The position numbers and the translations under genes were made by a program. The notes under the pieces are model-generated. The model saw only the letters and a list, made by a program, of their open reading frames with translations, searched no databases and was not told the origin of the DNA. Below, piece by piece: positions 43,679-53,109 of a DNA stretch of 64,000 nucleotides. This DNA comes from Mesonia phycicola (lineage in GTDB: Bacteria > Bacteroidota > Bacteroidia > Flavobacteriales > Flavobacteriaceae), in NCBI RefSeq assembly GCF_900141885.1, contig NZ_FQYY01000001.1:310001-374000 (forward strand). Reading direction: 5' to 3'. Each line of letters begins with the position of its first letter. Position 1 is the first letter of the stretch.

Positions 43679-44763
43679 TTACATTTTTTTAATATCAATG
43701 AAGTGTGTTTACCTATATTTTTTTTTATTTCAAAGTTTTCTGCGAAAGAATTTAAAGCCCCCAAAGAGTACTGATCCCATTTATCAAAAACTTTTCTAAT
43801 CGCATTAAGTAAAGAGTACTCCTCCTCTAAGTCAAAAAACTCTCCGTTTCTTCCTTTATCTATAATTTCAACAGCTCCTTCTGTAGGTGTACAAATAATT
43901 GGAGTTCCTTCTCTTAGAGCCTCTATATTTACAAAACCAAAAGCTTCACTAAGACTTGATGAAATATGCACCATAGCTTCTGAGAAAAATTTATTTACCT
44001 CTAAATGATTCACTCTTTCGTGAAAACAAACTGAATTTTGAAGGTTTAATTCTTTAACTAGAAGCTGTAAATTGTTTTTCTCCTCCCCATTACCCACTAT
44101 AAGTAATTTGTAATCTGGAAAATATTCTAAAACATTAACAAATTGTTTTATTAGGTATTGATGTCCTTTAAGTTTTATAAGGTTACCCATAATCAAAATT
44201 TGTTTTTTTCTTTCAGGATAAGGTAAATAATTAATAGAAGTACCTTCTACTAAATTCGGTAAAATAATATTATTCTTATTTTGAATATTATAATAACCAA
44301 AAATACCTTTCTTAGTACCTAAAGAGTTAGCAACAAGCAGTGTTGATAATTTATAAACAACTCCCTTTCTCTTTCTCAAGAAAAGTTCTGATTTAGAGCT
44401 TGAATTCCCAAATAAATCTACAACTGACAAAAGATAATTAACCCTATTTTTCACACCAAATAAAACTCCGGTAATATTCATAAGATTTACAGAGCCAAAT
44501 GAAGAAATCAAAATATTTGGTTTATAATTGATTATATTTTTACTTAAAAATATAAAATCTTTATAAGATGTAGGCCTTCTATTTGGCCAAGTAATACATT
44601 GAATATATTTATTATCTAAGTTAACCTTTGAATGTTTATCTACAAACATTACGACACAATAACCTTTTTCTGTAAATTCTTCTGCTAATCTAAAGAAATA
44701 ATCTGATCTTGCATTTCCAGGTCTTGAGGTTGAAATAAAAATATAATTACGTTTCCTAGACAT
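43675..44763 (-). CDS. Glycosyltransferase family 4
   Basis: 362 residues from the ATG at 44763 (MSRKRNYIFISTSRPGN). A TTG 21 nt further up would run into the preceding gene and is not preferred. GT-B fold: VVMFVDKHSKVNL and LISSFGSVNLMNITG in the acceptor half; IILPNLVEGTSINYLPYP as linker; then KKQILIMGNLIKLKGHQYLIKQF, LLIVGNGEEKNNL and SEAFGFVNIEALREGTPIICTPTEG with the EX7E glutamates. A cytoplasmic retaining transferase of unknown sugar. It lies 14 bp after a sulfotransferase gene. Confidence 0.89.
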   Translation of the reverse strand: MSRKRNYIFISTSRPGNARSDYFFRLAEEFTEKGYCVVMFVDKHSKVNLDNKYIQCITWPNRRPTSYKDFIFLSKNIINYKPNILISSFGSVNLMNITGVLFGVKNRVNYLLSVVDLFGNSSSKSELFLRKRKGVVYKLSTLLVANSLGTKKGIFGYYNIQNKNNIILPNLVEGTSINYLPYPERKKQILIMGNLIKLKGHQYLIKQFVNVLEYFPDYKLLIVGNGEEKNNLQLLVKELNLQNSVCFHERVNHLEVNKFFSEAMVHISSSLSEAFGFVNIEALREGTPIICTPTEGAVEIIDKGRNGEFFDLEEEYSLLNAIRKVFDKWDQYSLGALNSFAENFEIKKNIGKHTSLILKKCK

Positions 44764-44777
44764 GTTTACTGTAAAAT

Positions 44778-45638
44778 TTACCAATTATTATCCTGCTCAT
44801 ATCCTAATTTTATAAGTTCATCTCCAGCTATATTTTTAAAAATGATTTTTTGTCTAAATTTCCAATTACCCCACTTTCTTGTAAACGTGAATTTAGATTT
44901 ATCAAAATCTGGTTTCCAATTAGGTTTTGCTACTTTATTATTATCTACCCCGTAAGAGCTTCCTACTACAGGTGCCTTTAGACATTTTCTCACATTGTAA
45001 TCAGAGTCATCTATCTCGTAGAAATTTAATAAATTTTTAACGCCATCAAAAGAGTCATTTAATTCCTCATATTTAAACTTTCTTAAATTAATTGTTTCTT
45101 TTACATTATTAAACATTTTTGCTTTTTCTGCCCAATCTTTAGTAAAATTTAAAAAGTTTCTTCCTGAATAATAGTTAATCCTTTTTTTTAATTTATGAGA
45201 TAATTTATGCCAATTTCTTTTATCATTAGATGCTTTAATTGAAGAAATAACATTATCTCTACCATCTCTACATAATAAAACTATTTTAGCATTTGGAAAA
45301 GCTAATTGCCAAAGGTGTGTTTCTTTAACTCTTGGAGATTTTAAAAAAAGTGTTTTATTTTCATCTAAATTAAATTTATTTGTCAAAAATTTAATCCACA
45401 ATTCCCCATATAACTCCATAAATGCAGGAAAATCTTCTTCTTCTACACCAGAACCAAAACTACGGTTTGCTATACTATTAAAAACTTTGTTTTTAATGCT
45501 TTCTTCTCTAAAAAGATTAAACTCTCCAGAAGAAGAAGTTGGAGGTATTGTTTGGATATCTGGATGTTGTTTTAAAGTTGTACCAACAAAATTAGTTCCA
45601 CTTCTTACCCTCAATCCTAATAAAATAATAACTTTCAT
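44778..45638 (-). CDS. Sulfotransferase family protein
   Basis: 286 residues. Sulfotransferases move sulfate from PAPS to a hydroxyl or amine. The 5'-phosphosulfate loop is LGLRVRSGTNFVGTTL (R12-S-G-T15), and the 3'-phosphate site is IVLLCRDGRDNVISSIKAS with R124 and S132 eight residues apart, as in known enzymes. It has no signal peptide or membrane helix, so it would act on a precursor on the cytoplasmic side. It lies between a GT4 gene and the SGNH/MBOAT pair, sharing 1 nt with the latter. The acceptor is presumably the locus glycan, which is inference. It is one of three such genes here. Confidence 0.85.
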   Translation of the reverse strand: MKVIILLGLRVRSGTNFVGTTLKQHPDIQTIPPTSSSGEFNLFREESIKNKVFNSIANRSFGSGVEEEDFPAFMELYGELWIKFLTNKFNLDENKTLFLKSPRVKETHLWQLAFPNAKIVLLCRDGRDNVISSIKASNDKRNWHKLSHKLKKRINYYSGRNFLNFTKDWAEKAKMFNNVKETINLRKFKYEELNDSFDGVKNLLNFYEIDDSDYNVRKCLKAPVVGSSYGVDNNKVAKPNWKPDFDKSKFTFTRKWGNWKFRQKIIFKNIAGDELIKLGYEQDNNW

Positions 45639-46528
45639 TAATATTTAATTTTAAAATACTCTGACAAAAGTAAGGTTGCTTTTCTTTTTCCTTCTGTGTT
45701 TATATGAATTTTATCATAAAAAAACTTCGATGATGAGAAAGAAGCAGTCAAATTTACAATATTCAACTGATTCTCAGATATTAAAAACTCTGTATTATAT
45801 ATCGGCGGAAAATAAACAATTAACTCCACCCCCATACGATCACAAAGGTTCTCTATTTTTTTTAAATATTCATTATCAAAATCGATTACAACTTTCTTCG
45901 ATTTCTCTCCCTCTCCTTTAAAGTTATTTTTAGGATAACTATAATCTCCTTTATTATTAAACCGATTGTGTTTATTGGGTTGAAAAAGACTTACCAATGA
46001 AGGAAAAAATAACTCCACATTAAAATATGATAATCCTAAAAACGGAAAATAGGTGGTTTGACTTAATACGGGAATATTCTCTGTACTTGCCTCTAACTCT
46101 TGGTAATAATTTTGAACATAACGCTTTTTATTATACATCAAAAAACGATAATCATTATCGCTTAAACTAGATGGTTGCGTTAGGCTTGACTCTGTAGGTA
46201 CTAAAATAACTTTTTGTGTAGTATGACCTGTCGCTAAAAAGTGCTGTAACATTAAATAACTATTAGGCAAACCTGTATCATCTATTGCCAAGTTGTAACC
46301 TTTTAGGCCAGTTAAAGTATCTAGTAATTCTGTATCTATTCCTGTTAATGCTGTAGAAGCTCCTAAAATTATGTAATCAACCTCTTTCTCTTTGATAGTA
46401 TTTTCTACAAAAGTTGGTTTATAGAAGTTTCCCCGGCGAAGTGCCCAGAAACTTAATTCTGAAATGAAATAAGCCAATATAAGACCCACTAAAAATACTT
46501 TCAATATATAATATAAAAATTTCTTCAT
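45638..46528 (-). CDS. Membrane-anchored SGNH-like protein, partner of MBOAT
   Basis: 296 residues. One N-terminal helix (about 5-24) anchors a periplasmic domain. DYIILGASTALTGID carries the nucleophile candidate S58 in a GxS block, and FYDKIHINTEGK near the end has D272 and H275, the D-x2-H pair of SGNH hydrolases. The family resembles AlgX/AlgJ/DltD-type proteins, which pass acyl groups, received through the MBOAT protein, to a glycan outside the membrane. It is encoded 2 bp after the MBOAT gene. It would carry out the final acyl transfer; acetyl is the usual group. The exact family name cannot be fixed by eye. Confidence 0.78.
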   Translation of the reverse strand: MKKFLYYILKVFLVGLILAYFISELSFWALRRGNFYKPTFVENTIKEKEVDYIILGASTALTGIDTELLDTLTGLKGYNLAIDDTGLPNSYLMLQHFLATGHTTQKVILVPTESSLTQPSSLSDNDYRFLMYNKKRYVQNYYQELEASTENIPVLSQTTYFPFLGLSYFNVELFFPSLVSLFQPNKHNRFNNKGDYSYPKNNFKGEGEKSKKVVIDFDNEYLKKIENLCDRMGVELIVYFPPIYNTEFLISENQLNIVNLTASFSSSKFFYDKIHINTEGKRKATLLLSEYFKIKY

Positions 46529-46530
46529 CT

Positions 46531-47958
46531 TTAAAATTGAAAATAAATAAAATCGTTTGGATTTTTAAAAACTCCTAAGAAAAGGATCATCAAAAATATA
46601 GCTATAGAACTCAAGGCTGATAATTTAACTTCTTTCTCTACTTTTTTAAACGCTTTATATTCCATTACAAAAAGCACTAAGCTGCTAAAAAAAACCACCA
46701 AACTAAACAATATCATTTTAGAACTTCCTATAAATAAATTCACGTTTAAAGAATCGAGGCTTATTATTCTTTCTATATAACGATAGGCTTGACTCCAGCT
46801 ATCAGCTCTAAAAAACACCCACGCTAACATTACCATTATAAAAGTATAGAGTAAAGCCGGTATTTGGCGTAACGTCAAAGAGTTGTTATTAGGTTTTACT
46901 TTAGGTTTTTTAGTTATAAGCATAGGTAAAGACAAACATGCATGAATGCCTCCCCAAATCACAAAAGTCCAATTAGCCCCATGCCAAAGACCACTGACTA
47001 AAAATATAATAAAAATATTTCTTGCTTTAAATAAGGTAGTCCCTCTATTCCCTCCTAACGGAATATACAAATAATCACGAAACCAAGTAGATAAAGAAAT
47101 ATGCCATCTTCTCCAAAACTCAGGAATACTTTTTGAAAAATACGGAAATCTAAAATTAGTCATTAAATCAAATCCAAACAATCTAGCTACCCCAATTGCA
47201 ATATCTGAATATCCTGAAAAATCTCCATAAATCTGTAATCCAAATAATATAGCCCCAATAGAAAGCTCTACGGAAGAGTAAGCCTCTACATTATCATAAA
47301 TTTGATTTACAAAAAAAGCGCAATTATCTGCAATTACTACTTTTTTAAACATTCCCCAAAGAATAAGCGATACTCCACTTTTAGCATACTCAAAATCAAA
47401 AATTCTTTTTTCATCAAATTGAGGTAATAAATGCGCCGCTCTCTCAATAGGTCCTGCTACCAACTGCGGAAAAAATGCTACGTAGGTAGCAAATCTAAGA
47501 AAACTAGTAGTTGGTTTTAATTGCTTTCTATAAATATCTATTGTGTAACTTAATGTTTGAAAAGTATAAAAAGATATTCCTACCGGCAAGATGATAGATA
47601 GACTAGAAATATTAAAATGGATTCCTACAGTATCCCAAGCTTCTATCCAAGAATCTATAAAAAAGTTAGTATATTTAAAATAACACAGTAAGCCCAAATT
47701 AAATAATAAACTAATAGATAATAGTATTTTGCGCTGCATAATATTATCTTGTTTTGCTAAATTTAAACCTACAAGATAATCTACCAAAGTGCTCGCAAAT
47801 ATCAATGCTAAAAAACGATAATCCCACCAGCCATAAAATATATAACTTGCAATTAGCAATACGATATTTTGTAGTTGAAAAGATTTTTTTTGTAACCCCC
47901 AATAAAGAACAAAAACTATTGGTAAAAAAACTAAGAAAGTAAATGAGTTAAAAAGCAT
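46531..47958 (-). CDS. MBOAT O-acyltransferase (AlgI/DltB type)
   Basis: 475 residues, about ten or more membrane helices. MBOAT proteins carry acyl groups across the inner membrane. Family markers: LPVGISFYTFQTLSYTIDIYR (127-147), PQLVAGPIERA, FGLQIYGDFSGYSDIAIG, FWRRWHISLSTWFRDYLYIP with H286, and GLWHGANWTFVIWGGIHA with the catalytic H326 plus H339. The ending FKNPNDFIYFQF is also typical of AlgI relatives. Together with the SGNH-like protein it forms the O-acylation module of the glycan. It lies 2 bp from both neighbours, in the middle of the long unit. Confidence 0.94.
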   Translation of the reverse strand: MLFNSFTFLVFLPIVFVLYWGLQKKSFQLQNIVLLIASYIFYGWWDYRFLALIFASTLVDYLVGLNLAKQDNIMQRKILLSISLLFNLGLLCYFKYTNFFIDSWIEAWDTVGIHFNISSLSIILPVGISFYTFQTLSYTIDIYRKQLKPTTSFLRFATYVAFFPQLVAGPIERAAHLLPQFDEKRIFDFEYAKSGVSLILWGMFKKVVIADNCAFFVNQIYDNVEAYSSVELSIGAILFGLQIYGDFSGYSDIAIGVARLFGFDLMTNFRFPYFSKSIPEFWRRWHISLSTWFRDYLYIPLGGNRGTTLFKARNIFIIFLVSGLWHGANWTFVIWGGIHACLSLPMLITKKPKVKPNNNSLTLRQIPALLYTFIMVMLAWVFFRADSWSQAYRYIERIISLDSLNVNLFIGSSKMILFSLVVFFSSLVLFVMEYKAFKKVEKEVKLSALSSIAIFLMILFLGVFKNPNDFIYFQF

Positions 47959-47960
47959 GC

Positions 47961-49127
47961 TTAATTTTTATAAAAATTAACAAACTCCTGTTGTTGTTGT
48001 TCTATATTAAAATTCTCTCTTACCCGTTTTATCGCTGCTAGAGAAATTTCTTGTTTTCTAGCAGTTGGTAAACCTACAACTTCCACAATTTTTTCGGCTA
48101 ATTTATTTGTATCAAAGGGTTCTATTAACCAACCAGTTTTTTCGTGTATAATATTCTCTGCTAAAGCGCCTGTTTGAAATGCAAAACAAAGTTTACCTAA
48201 TGCCTGCGCTTCTAAAACTCCATTACAAAACCCTTCACTATAAGAAGTTTGTACATAATAACTTGCTTCAGAAACTAAATTAAGAGTTAACTCATGAGAC
48301 TTGCGCCCTACCAAAAAAACTTCTTTTTGTAAGCCTAATTCAAAAATATGGTAATAATATCTTTCTTTATCTTTATTTTCACCATCACCTATTACTGTCC
48401 ATTCAAAATCTAAGCCTCTTGCTTTTAAGTAAGACGCTGTTTCTATTATAAAATCTATTCCCTTTATCCAACTTAACCGAGCTACAGTTACAATACTAAT
48501 TTTTTGTTTTGTATTTACTATTTTTTTTTGATCAAGCTTTTGCATATTTACTGCAGGAGTAATTATTTTAACTAATGCATTTTTATTTAAACCTAAAGTA
48601 TTAGCTTCTTTCACTAAATATTTAGAAATAGAATGAATTTTATCAGCATTCCTCCATAGCTTCTCATAACAATCTATATTTTTTTTAGGGTAAACATTAA
48701 TATCGTATCCTCTAAAACTAACAGCCATTTTTGCTCCTATAACTTTTGCTAAAGTTTCTCTACCCAAAGCCATCGTCCCAAAACCATAATGAACCCAATC
48801 TAACTCTGCTTTTAGTAAAGGTGCATTGAAATATACTTTACTTAAAAATTTTGTTAACCCACCCTCTTTCTCTAAACGATACCACTTTAATATTCTATTG
48901 AAATAAGGTATTAATGAAATAAAAACTCGTAAAAATGAAAAAATGAAAATTATAGGATTTCTTTTTTTACTAGGAAAAATTTTTACCGGACAACTTGAAT
49001 AACCTACACTATTATTTTGACAGAATAAAATTACCTCAAAACCGTGAGCTTGAAGTCCTTTTATTTTAGAATTAAAAAAAGTTTCAGAATAACTTGGTGG
49101 TTGTGCTAGTACAAGACCTATTTTCAT
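47961..49127 (-). CDS. Glycosyltransferase family 4
   Basis: 388 residues, GT-B fold. Opening GLVLAQPPSYSETFFNSKIKGL (a WcaL/colanic-acid-like start with SET-F), then WVHYGFGTMALGRETLAKV and VSFRGYDINVYPKK, a set of motifs shared with WcaL/AmsK-type transferases. The donor half shows ISIVTVARLSWIKGIDFIIETA, WTVIGDGENKDKERY and SEGFCNGVLEAQALGKLCFAF with the EX7E glutamates. WcaL itself is a galactosyltransferase, but the sugar here is not proven. It overlaps the upstream sulfotransferase gene by 4 nt. Confidence 0.9.
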   Translation of the reverse strand: MKIGLVLAQPPSYSETFFNSKIKGLQAHGFEVILFCQNNSVGYSSCPVKIFPSKKRNPIIFIFSFLRVFISLIPYFNRILKWYRLEKEGGLTKFLSKVYFNAPLLKAELDWVHYGFGTMALGRETLAKVIGAKMAVSFRGYDINVYPKKNIDCYEKLWRNADKIHSISKYLVKEANTLGLNKNALVKIITPAVNMQKLDQKKIVNTKQKISIVTVARLSWIKGIDFIIETASYLKARGLDFEWTVIGDGENKDKERYYYHIFELGLQKEVFLVGRKSHELTLNLVSEASYYVQTSYSEGFCNGVLEAQALGKLCFAFQTGALAENIIHEKTGWLIEPFDTNKLAEKIVEVVGLPTARKQEISLAAIKRVRENFNIEQQQQEFVNFYKN

Positions 49128-49972
49128 TTAATTCTATATAAAGTGGTTTCAAATCTATCTAAAATCGTATTGATTTGTGTTAATTCTAACTGATCTAATT
49201 TTAGTTGTCCTGAACTTGATACTCTTACTTCACTTTTAGGATGAGCTTTAGTTGACGGTCTTTTATAAGCTTTTTCAATATTTTTCACTGGCTCTAAATT
49301 AAAGTCAGAACATAATTTTAAATACACATTTACATCTGCACGCAAATCTTCATGTTTAATCACAGTAGACTTATATGGATATGACTCTTGTACTTGTAGC
49401 GGAATTACATTTTCTAAACACCACCTAATAGTCAAGATTTCTGTTTCATTAAATTTAGAAACATCTTTCAAATTAAATTTAAAATGTTGATCTACTAATT
49501 CTACTAAATGATCTTGCTCAGCAAAATGACTTAGATCGTACAACCACGGAAACCTTACTCTTTGTTGAGATTTTATAACATCATATGGATTTCGGATAAT
49601 ATGAATTACCGGAATTTGAAAATGCTCGTTCATATATTTAGCCGATAAATTACAACGCACAAATTTAATCACAAACTTTTTAGGAATAAGCGGCCATAAG
49701 TGTCGTTTCCATTTACGATTACTACTTTGAGCTATCCAATCACAATCTACACGGTTTGCAAAAACTTTTTTCAAATAATAATTCGCCTTTACATCATTAT
49801 AGTCATTAGTAAAATATTTATCACAAAGTAATTTTCCATTTTTTGTTTGAGTTTCTTGCTCTGGCTCAAACAATAAACGGTACCGATGCTGTTGAGCAAT
49901 TGTTTCTGCCAACCAACTTGTTCCGCTTCTTGCCGAACCAACCACTACTACATGTTTATTGTAAATACTCAT
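49124..49972 (-). CDS. Sulfotransferase family protein
   Basis: 282 residues. The phosphosulfate loop is VVVVGSARSGTSWLAETIA (R15-S-G-T18), and the 3'-phosphate site is VIHIIRNPYDVIKSQQRV with R127 and S134, both as expected for PAPS-dependent sulfotransferases. The middle has charged, Lys-rich stretches and no membrane helix. It differs strongly from the other two sulfotransferases in the locus, so the three are not recent copies and probably modify different positions or sugars. It sits between two GT4 genes, 4 nt overlap downstream and 4 bp gap upstream. Confidence 0.86.
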   Translation of the reverse strand: MSIYNKHVVVVGSARSGTSWLAETIAQQHRYRLLFEPEQETQTKNGKLLCDKYFTNDYNDVKANYYLKKVFANRVDCDWIAQSSNRKWKRHLWPLIPKKFVIKFVRCNLSAKYMNEHFQIPVIHIIRNPYDVIKSQQRVRFPWLYDLSHFAEQDHLVELVDQHFKFNLKDVSKFNETEILTIRWCLENVIPLQVQESYPYKSTVIKHEDLRADVNVYLKLCSDFNLEPVKNIEKAYKRPSTKAHPKSEVRVSSSGQLKLDQLELTQINTILDRFETTLYRIK

Positions 49973-49976
49973 GGTA

Positions 49977-51065
49977 TTATTTTAAAAGTTGATTATATAA
50001 ATCTTCGTGTTTATTTATAAACTGTTTCATGGTAAAATTAGCCAAACAATAATCTCGTAGTTGTTGCCCTAAATTCTGACGTTCTTTTTCTGATTGTTGT
50101 TTTAATAATTTTATTCTTTCTGCTAATTGTTCAGCATTAGAAGCTTCAAATAATAAATTAGGAAAATCTTTAAGCACATAATTAATACCAGAAATATTAG
50201 AGCCTATAGTTGGAGTTGCCATACACATGGCTTCTACTAATGCCATTGGCATTCCTTCTTTTCTTCCTTTGTTAAGCGTTGGTATTACATATACATCTGC
50301 CTCTTCTAAATATGGTCTTACGTCTGGTTTTTTACCTAAAAATTCTATTTGTTTTTTTTCTGCCCCCTTATTTATAGATTTGATTAAATTTTGCGCATAA
50401 TCACTTCGGGTATCTCCTACTATTTTCACTTCAATAGCATCATCATTTATTAGTTTAACGGCTTCTACAAGAACTTCTATTCCTTTAACCTCTACTAAAT
50501 TAGCAACACTTACTATTTGAAATTTTTCATTTGGTTTTTTATCAAAATTTTTAGGACTATAATAATCCATATCTATTCCGAGCGGAATTAATTCTTGTTC
50601 TTTTTTCTTCGGAAAATAATGAACCATTTCATGATTAATAGTTACTATAAAGTTACTGAGGTAACTTTTTATTTTCCAATGTTTATTTCCCCAGCTCATG
50701 GCCTTTTTGGTGTACACATATTTAGCCCCACCAATTCTCGCTGCCAAAACTTCTGTCCAATCGCTACTCCAATGCCAAGAATGCACCACATCAAATTGGT
50801 GCTGTTTTATAAAAGAGGCTATTTTTTTTATTCTTAAAAATAAACTTCCGTAAGGTTTGTAAGATGTAACTACTGACTGAATAAAAATAGGAACTCCTAA
50901 TTTCTCTACTTCTTTAAAAAAATCTCCTCTATTATGTTCTACCGCAATTGCAATATCAAATTTAGAACGATCTAAACCCTTCACTAAATCATACACCACT
51001 TTGCCACTCCCTGCAGTATCAAAATTCGGAATAGTATATAATACTTTAATTTTTTTATTGGTCAT
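49977..51065 (-). CDS. Glycosyltransferase family 4
   Basis: 362 residues, GT-B fold. KVLYTIPNFDTAGSGKVVYDLVKGL is the acceptor loop with the usual glycine pair; DVVHSWHWSSDWTEVLAAR follows. The donor half has FQIVSVANLVEVKGIEVLVEAV, VKIVGDTRSDY, FLGKKPDVRPYLEEADVYVIPT and KEGMPMALVEAMCMATPTIGSN with both EX7E glutamates. Cytoplasmic; sugar unknown. Its start overlaps the end of the asparagine-synthase-like gene by 11 nt, so translation is coupled. Confidence 0.91.
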   Translation of the reverse strand: MTNKKIKVLYTIPNFDTAGSGKVVYDLVKGLDRSKFDIAIAVEHNRGDFFKEVEKLGVPIFIQSVVTSYKPYGSLFLRIKKIASFIKQHQFDVVHSWHWSSDWTEVLAARIGGAKYVYTKKAMSWGNKHWKIKSYLSNFIVTINHEMVHYFPKKKEQELIPLGIDMDYYSPKNFDKKPNEKFQIVSVANLVEVKGIEVLVEAVKLINDDAIEVKIVGDTRSDYAQNLIKSINKGAEKKQIEFLGKKPDVRPYLEEADVYVIPTLNKGRKEGMPMALVEAMCMATPTIGSNISGINYVLKDFPNLLFEASNAEQLAERIKLLKQQSEKERQNLGQQLRDYCLANFTMKQFINKHEDLYNQLLK

Positions 51066-52449
51066 GATTAAACTTTTTGTTCCAAATAGACAGTGTTAAC
51101 AAGATACTAACCGGATGTGAGTAAAATACATCGTCTTCATTCTTAAATTTATGATAGAATTTTTGTACTGTTTTTTGGGGAAGAAAGTTACAGAATTGTT
51201 GATCGAAAAGATATTTCTCTAACTGCTTTTCATTTTCTTCTCCTAAAAACTGAAGCTCCCAATTACGTTGGATATATTTTTTATTACTAAGTTTTTGCAT
51301 CCCTCCTTTTAATTTTCTACCTATTTTAAAAGGTAGATTATAAGGCATTTTATTTAAATGGTAATTATTTAAATTAAATGGTCGCTCATCTTGCCAAGTT
51401 ATTTTTGCAACTTCTGGATTTCGTTTTTGTATGTACGCAATCTGTAGTTTACGATCTGCTAAATACTCTTCTGGCACTTGACAAATAAATTCACACATCC
51501 TGTTATCATAGTATGGTAAAGTGATAGGATGTGCTTTTTTAAAAACAGAAAGATTTACAGAAGTCCATCGTGGCGCCCAAAATAAAGATTTAAAAGCTCT
51601 CATTTTAGAAGGGATATGCTCTATATCTATTTTTGCTAATAGTTCTTTTATTTTAGCATCTAAATATTCTTGAAAGTTTCCCTCTATTTGCCAGTCTTCC
51701 CAAAGTGCTTCTCCTAATGCTAAGCCTCCTTTCTTTATTACTTTTTTCTTAACTAGAGTAATAATTTCTTTTTCTGTATACTCTGCTGGTGCGCCTTTAT
51801 CAAACAACACATCTCCCCAATGCCCTAAAGAGAAAACGCCTTTCATTTTCTGAAACTCTTCTAAAACCGCCATTTGACGTGGATGGGTAAACTCTGAATA
51901 GCATTGATTAATCTCTGCGAGTTCTTCTACATTCTGCCATAAATAGCTTTTAGGAATCAAGAATTTTTTAAAATCAAACTCACAAGCTTTTGCTATTTTT
52001 TCTGCAATTCCGCTTTCTGAATATCCGCCTGTAAACGAATAACTATAAGCAGTAACTTTTTTATTTAGATGTTTTAGTGCTACCGCTTGGGTACGGCTAT
52101 CTAACCCTCCAGATATAGGTAAAATAGCTTGCTGATCACCTATTTGTTCTTCCACAATAGTTTCAAAAAGAGTTGTAAAATCTTCTAATGCCTCTTCAAA
52201 ACTATAATTCTTTTTTGGAGTATAATGCCATTTAAAATAGGCTTTGCTATCTATTAATTGATTTGCTTCATCTACCTGATGATTACTCCCCGGAAACAGC
52301 ACTTTTTTATTAGTCCAATAAGTATCTGCTCCCCAAAAAAAACCCGTAGCAGCAAACAAACAAATAGCTTTATAATCTATTGCCGTTTTATCTGAATTAT
52401 TTACCAGGTTTAAATCTACTGGTATAATGGGAGTGGATATATTTTTCAA
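51055..52449 (-). CDS. Asparagine-synthase-like ATP-pyrophosphatase lacking glutaminase active site
   Basis: 464 residues. The synthetase domain is clear: AILPISGGLDSRTQAVAL with the PP-loop SGGxDS at 113-118, then YSFTGGYSESGIAEKIAKAC, and ITLPYYDNRMCEFICQVPEEYLADR toward the end. Only the last part of a glutaminase domain may remain (residues ~25-60, LFAATGFFWGADTYW and KKVLFPG); the N-terminal catalytic cysteine that should follow Met1 is absent. Asparagine synthase relatives in glycan loci amidate uronic acids, but without glutaminase this one would need free ammonia or another amine donor. The reaction is therefore open. It lies between a hexapeptide acyltransferase (75 bp) and a GT4. 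Confidence 0.85.
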   Translation of the reverse strand: MKNISTPIIPVDLNLVNNSDKTAIDYKAICLFAATGFFWGADTYWTNKKVLFPGSNHQVDEANQLIDSKAYFKWHYTPKKNYSFEEALEDFTTLFETIVEEQIGDQQAILPISGGLDSRTQAVALKHLNKKVTAYSYSFTGGYSESGIAEKIAKACEFDFKKFLIPKSYLWQNVEELAEINQCYSEFTHPRQMAVLEEFQKMKGVFSLGHWGDVLFDKGAPAEYTEKEIITLVKKKVIKKGGLALGEALWEDWQIEGNFQEYLDAKIKELLAKIDIEHIPSKMRAFKSLFWAPRWTSVNLSVFKKAHPITLPYYDNRMCEFICQVPEEYLADRKLQIAYIQKRNPEVAKITWQDERPFNLNNYHLNKMPYNLPFKIGRKLKGGMQKLSNKKYIQRNWELQFLGEENEKQLEKYLFDQQFCNFLPQKTVQKFYHKFKNEDDVFYSHPVSILLTLSIWNKKFNHDQ

Positions 52450-52524
52450 ACTATATGGATATTTAAAAGTGTAAATGTAAAAAAAACAGGGTAAAACACA
52501 GGTTATTATAAAAAAGTATATCTA

Positions 52525-53100
52525 TTAAATATAACGAATAATTTTCGCAGGATTTCCTGCTACAATACAGTTATCAGGTACATTTTTCACCACTACAGCT
52601 CCTGCACCAATTGTTACATTATGCCCAATAGTAATTTCTCCAATAATTACCACATTTGCCCCTACGGTAACATTATTACCTATAGTTGGAACTTTAGAAT
52701 TATCATTAGCTTTATTACCAATAGTTAATCCGTTTCTAAACTGAAAATTTTCTCCTATTTTTTTAGCATTAATTACGCTTGCAAAAGGATGATAGCAATG
52801 AATGCCACCTGCAATTTTAGTACTTCCAAAAATTTTGCATAGGTAATCTTGGTTAACAAAAAGAGATTTAAACCTGTAGTTTTTCTTCTTTATTCTCCAA
52901 AAAAACAAAAAGGCGTATTCTGGATAATACACCATAAGATGCTCAAACTTTTTTTGAATCGTATCTTTTTTTGCTTTACATTTTCTTGCTAAAAATGTTT
53001 GCTCTATATCTTTATGTAATGTCGTATTTTGAGCTACAAATTTTACATATAGCTTTTTCAAAATCAGCTTTTTAAATATATGCCTTATTTTTTTCATCAT
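52525..53100 (-). CDS. Hexapeptide-repeat acyltransferase (serine-acetyltransferase-like)
   Basis: 191 residues. The first ~75 residues are basic and helical (RHIFKKLILKKLYVKFVAQN), and the rest is a left-handed beta helix of hexapeptide turns: GGIHCYHPFASVINAKKIG, NGLTIGNKAND, IGNNVTVGANVVIIGEITIG, VTIGAGAVVVKNVPDNC and VAGNPAKIIRYI. It closely follows the CysE-type layout, as do WcaB/EpsH-like acetyltransferases of glycan loci. In this context O- or N-acetylation of a sugar is more likely than cysteine synthesis. It follows a GT2 gene by 9 bp. Confidence 0.87.
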   Translation of the reverse strand: MMKKIRHIFKKLILKKLYVKFVAQNTTLHKDIEQTFLARKCKAKKDTIQKKFEHLMVYYPEYAFLFFWRIKKKNYRFKSLFVNQDYLCKIFGSTKIAGGIHCYHPFASVINAKKIGENFQFRNGLTIGNKANDNSKVPTIGNNVTVGANVVIIGEITIGHNVTIGAGAVVVKNVPDNCIVAGNPAKIIRYI

Positions 53101-53109
53101 ATTAAAACT

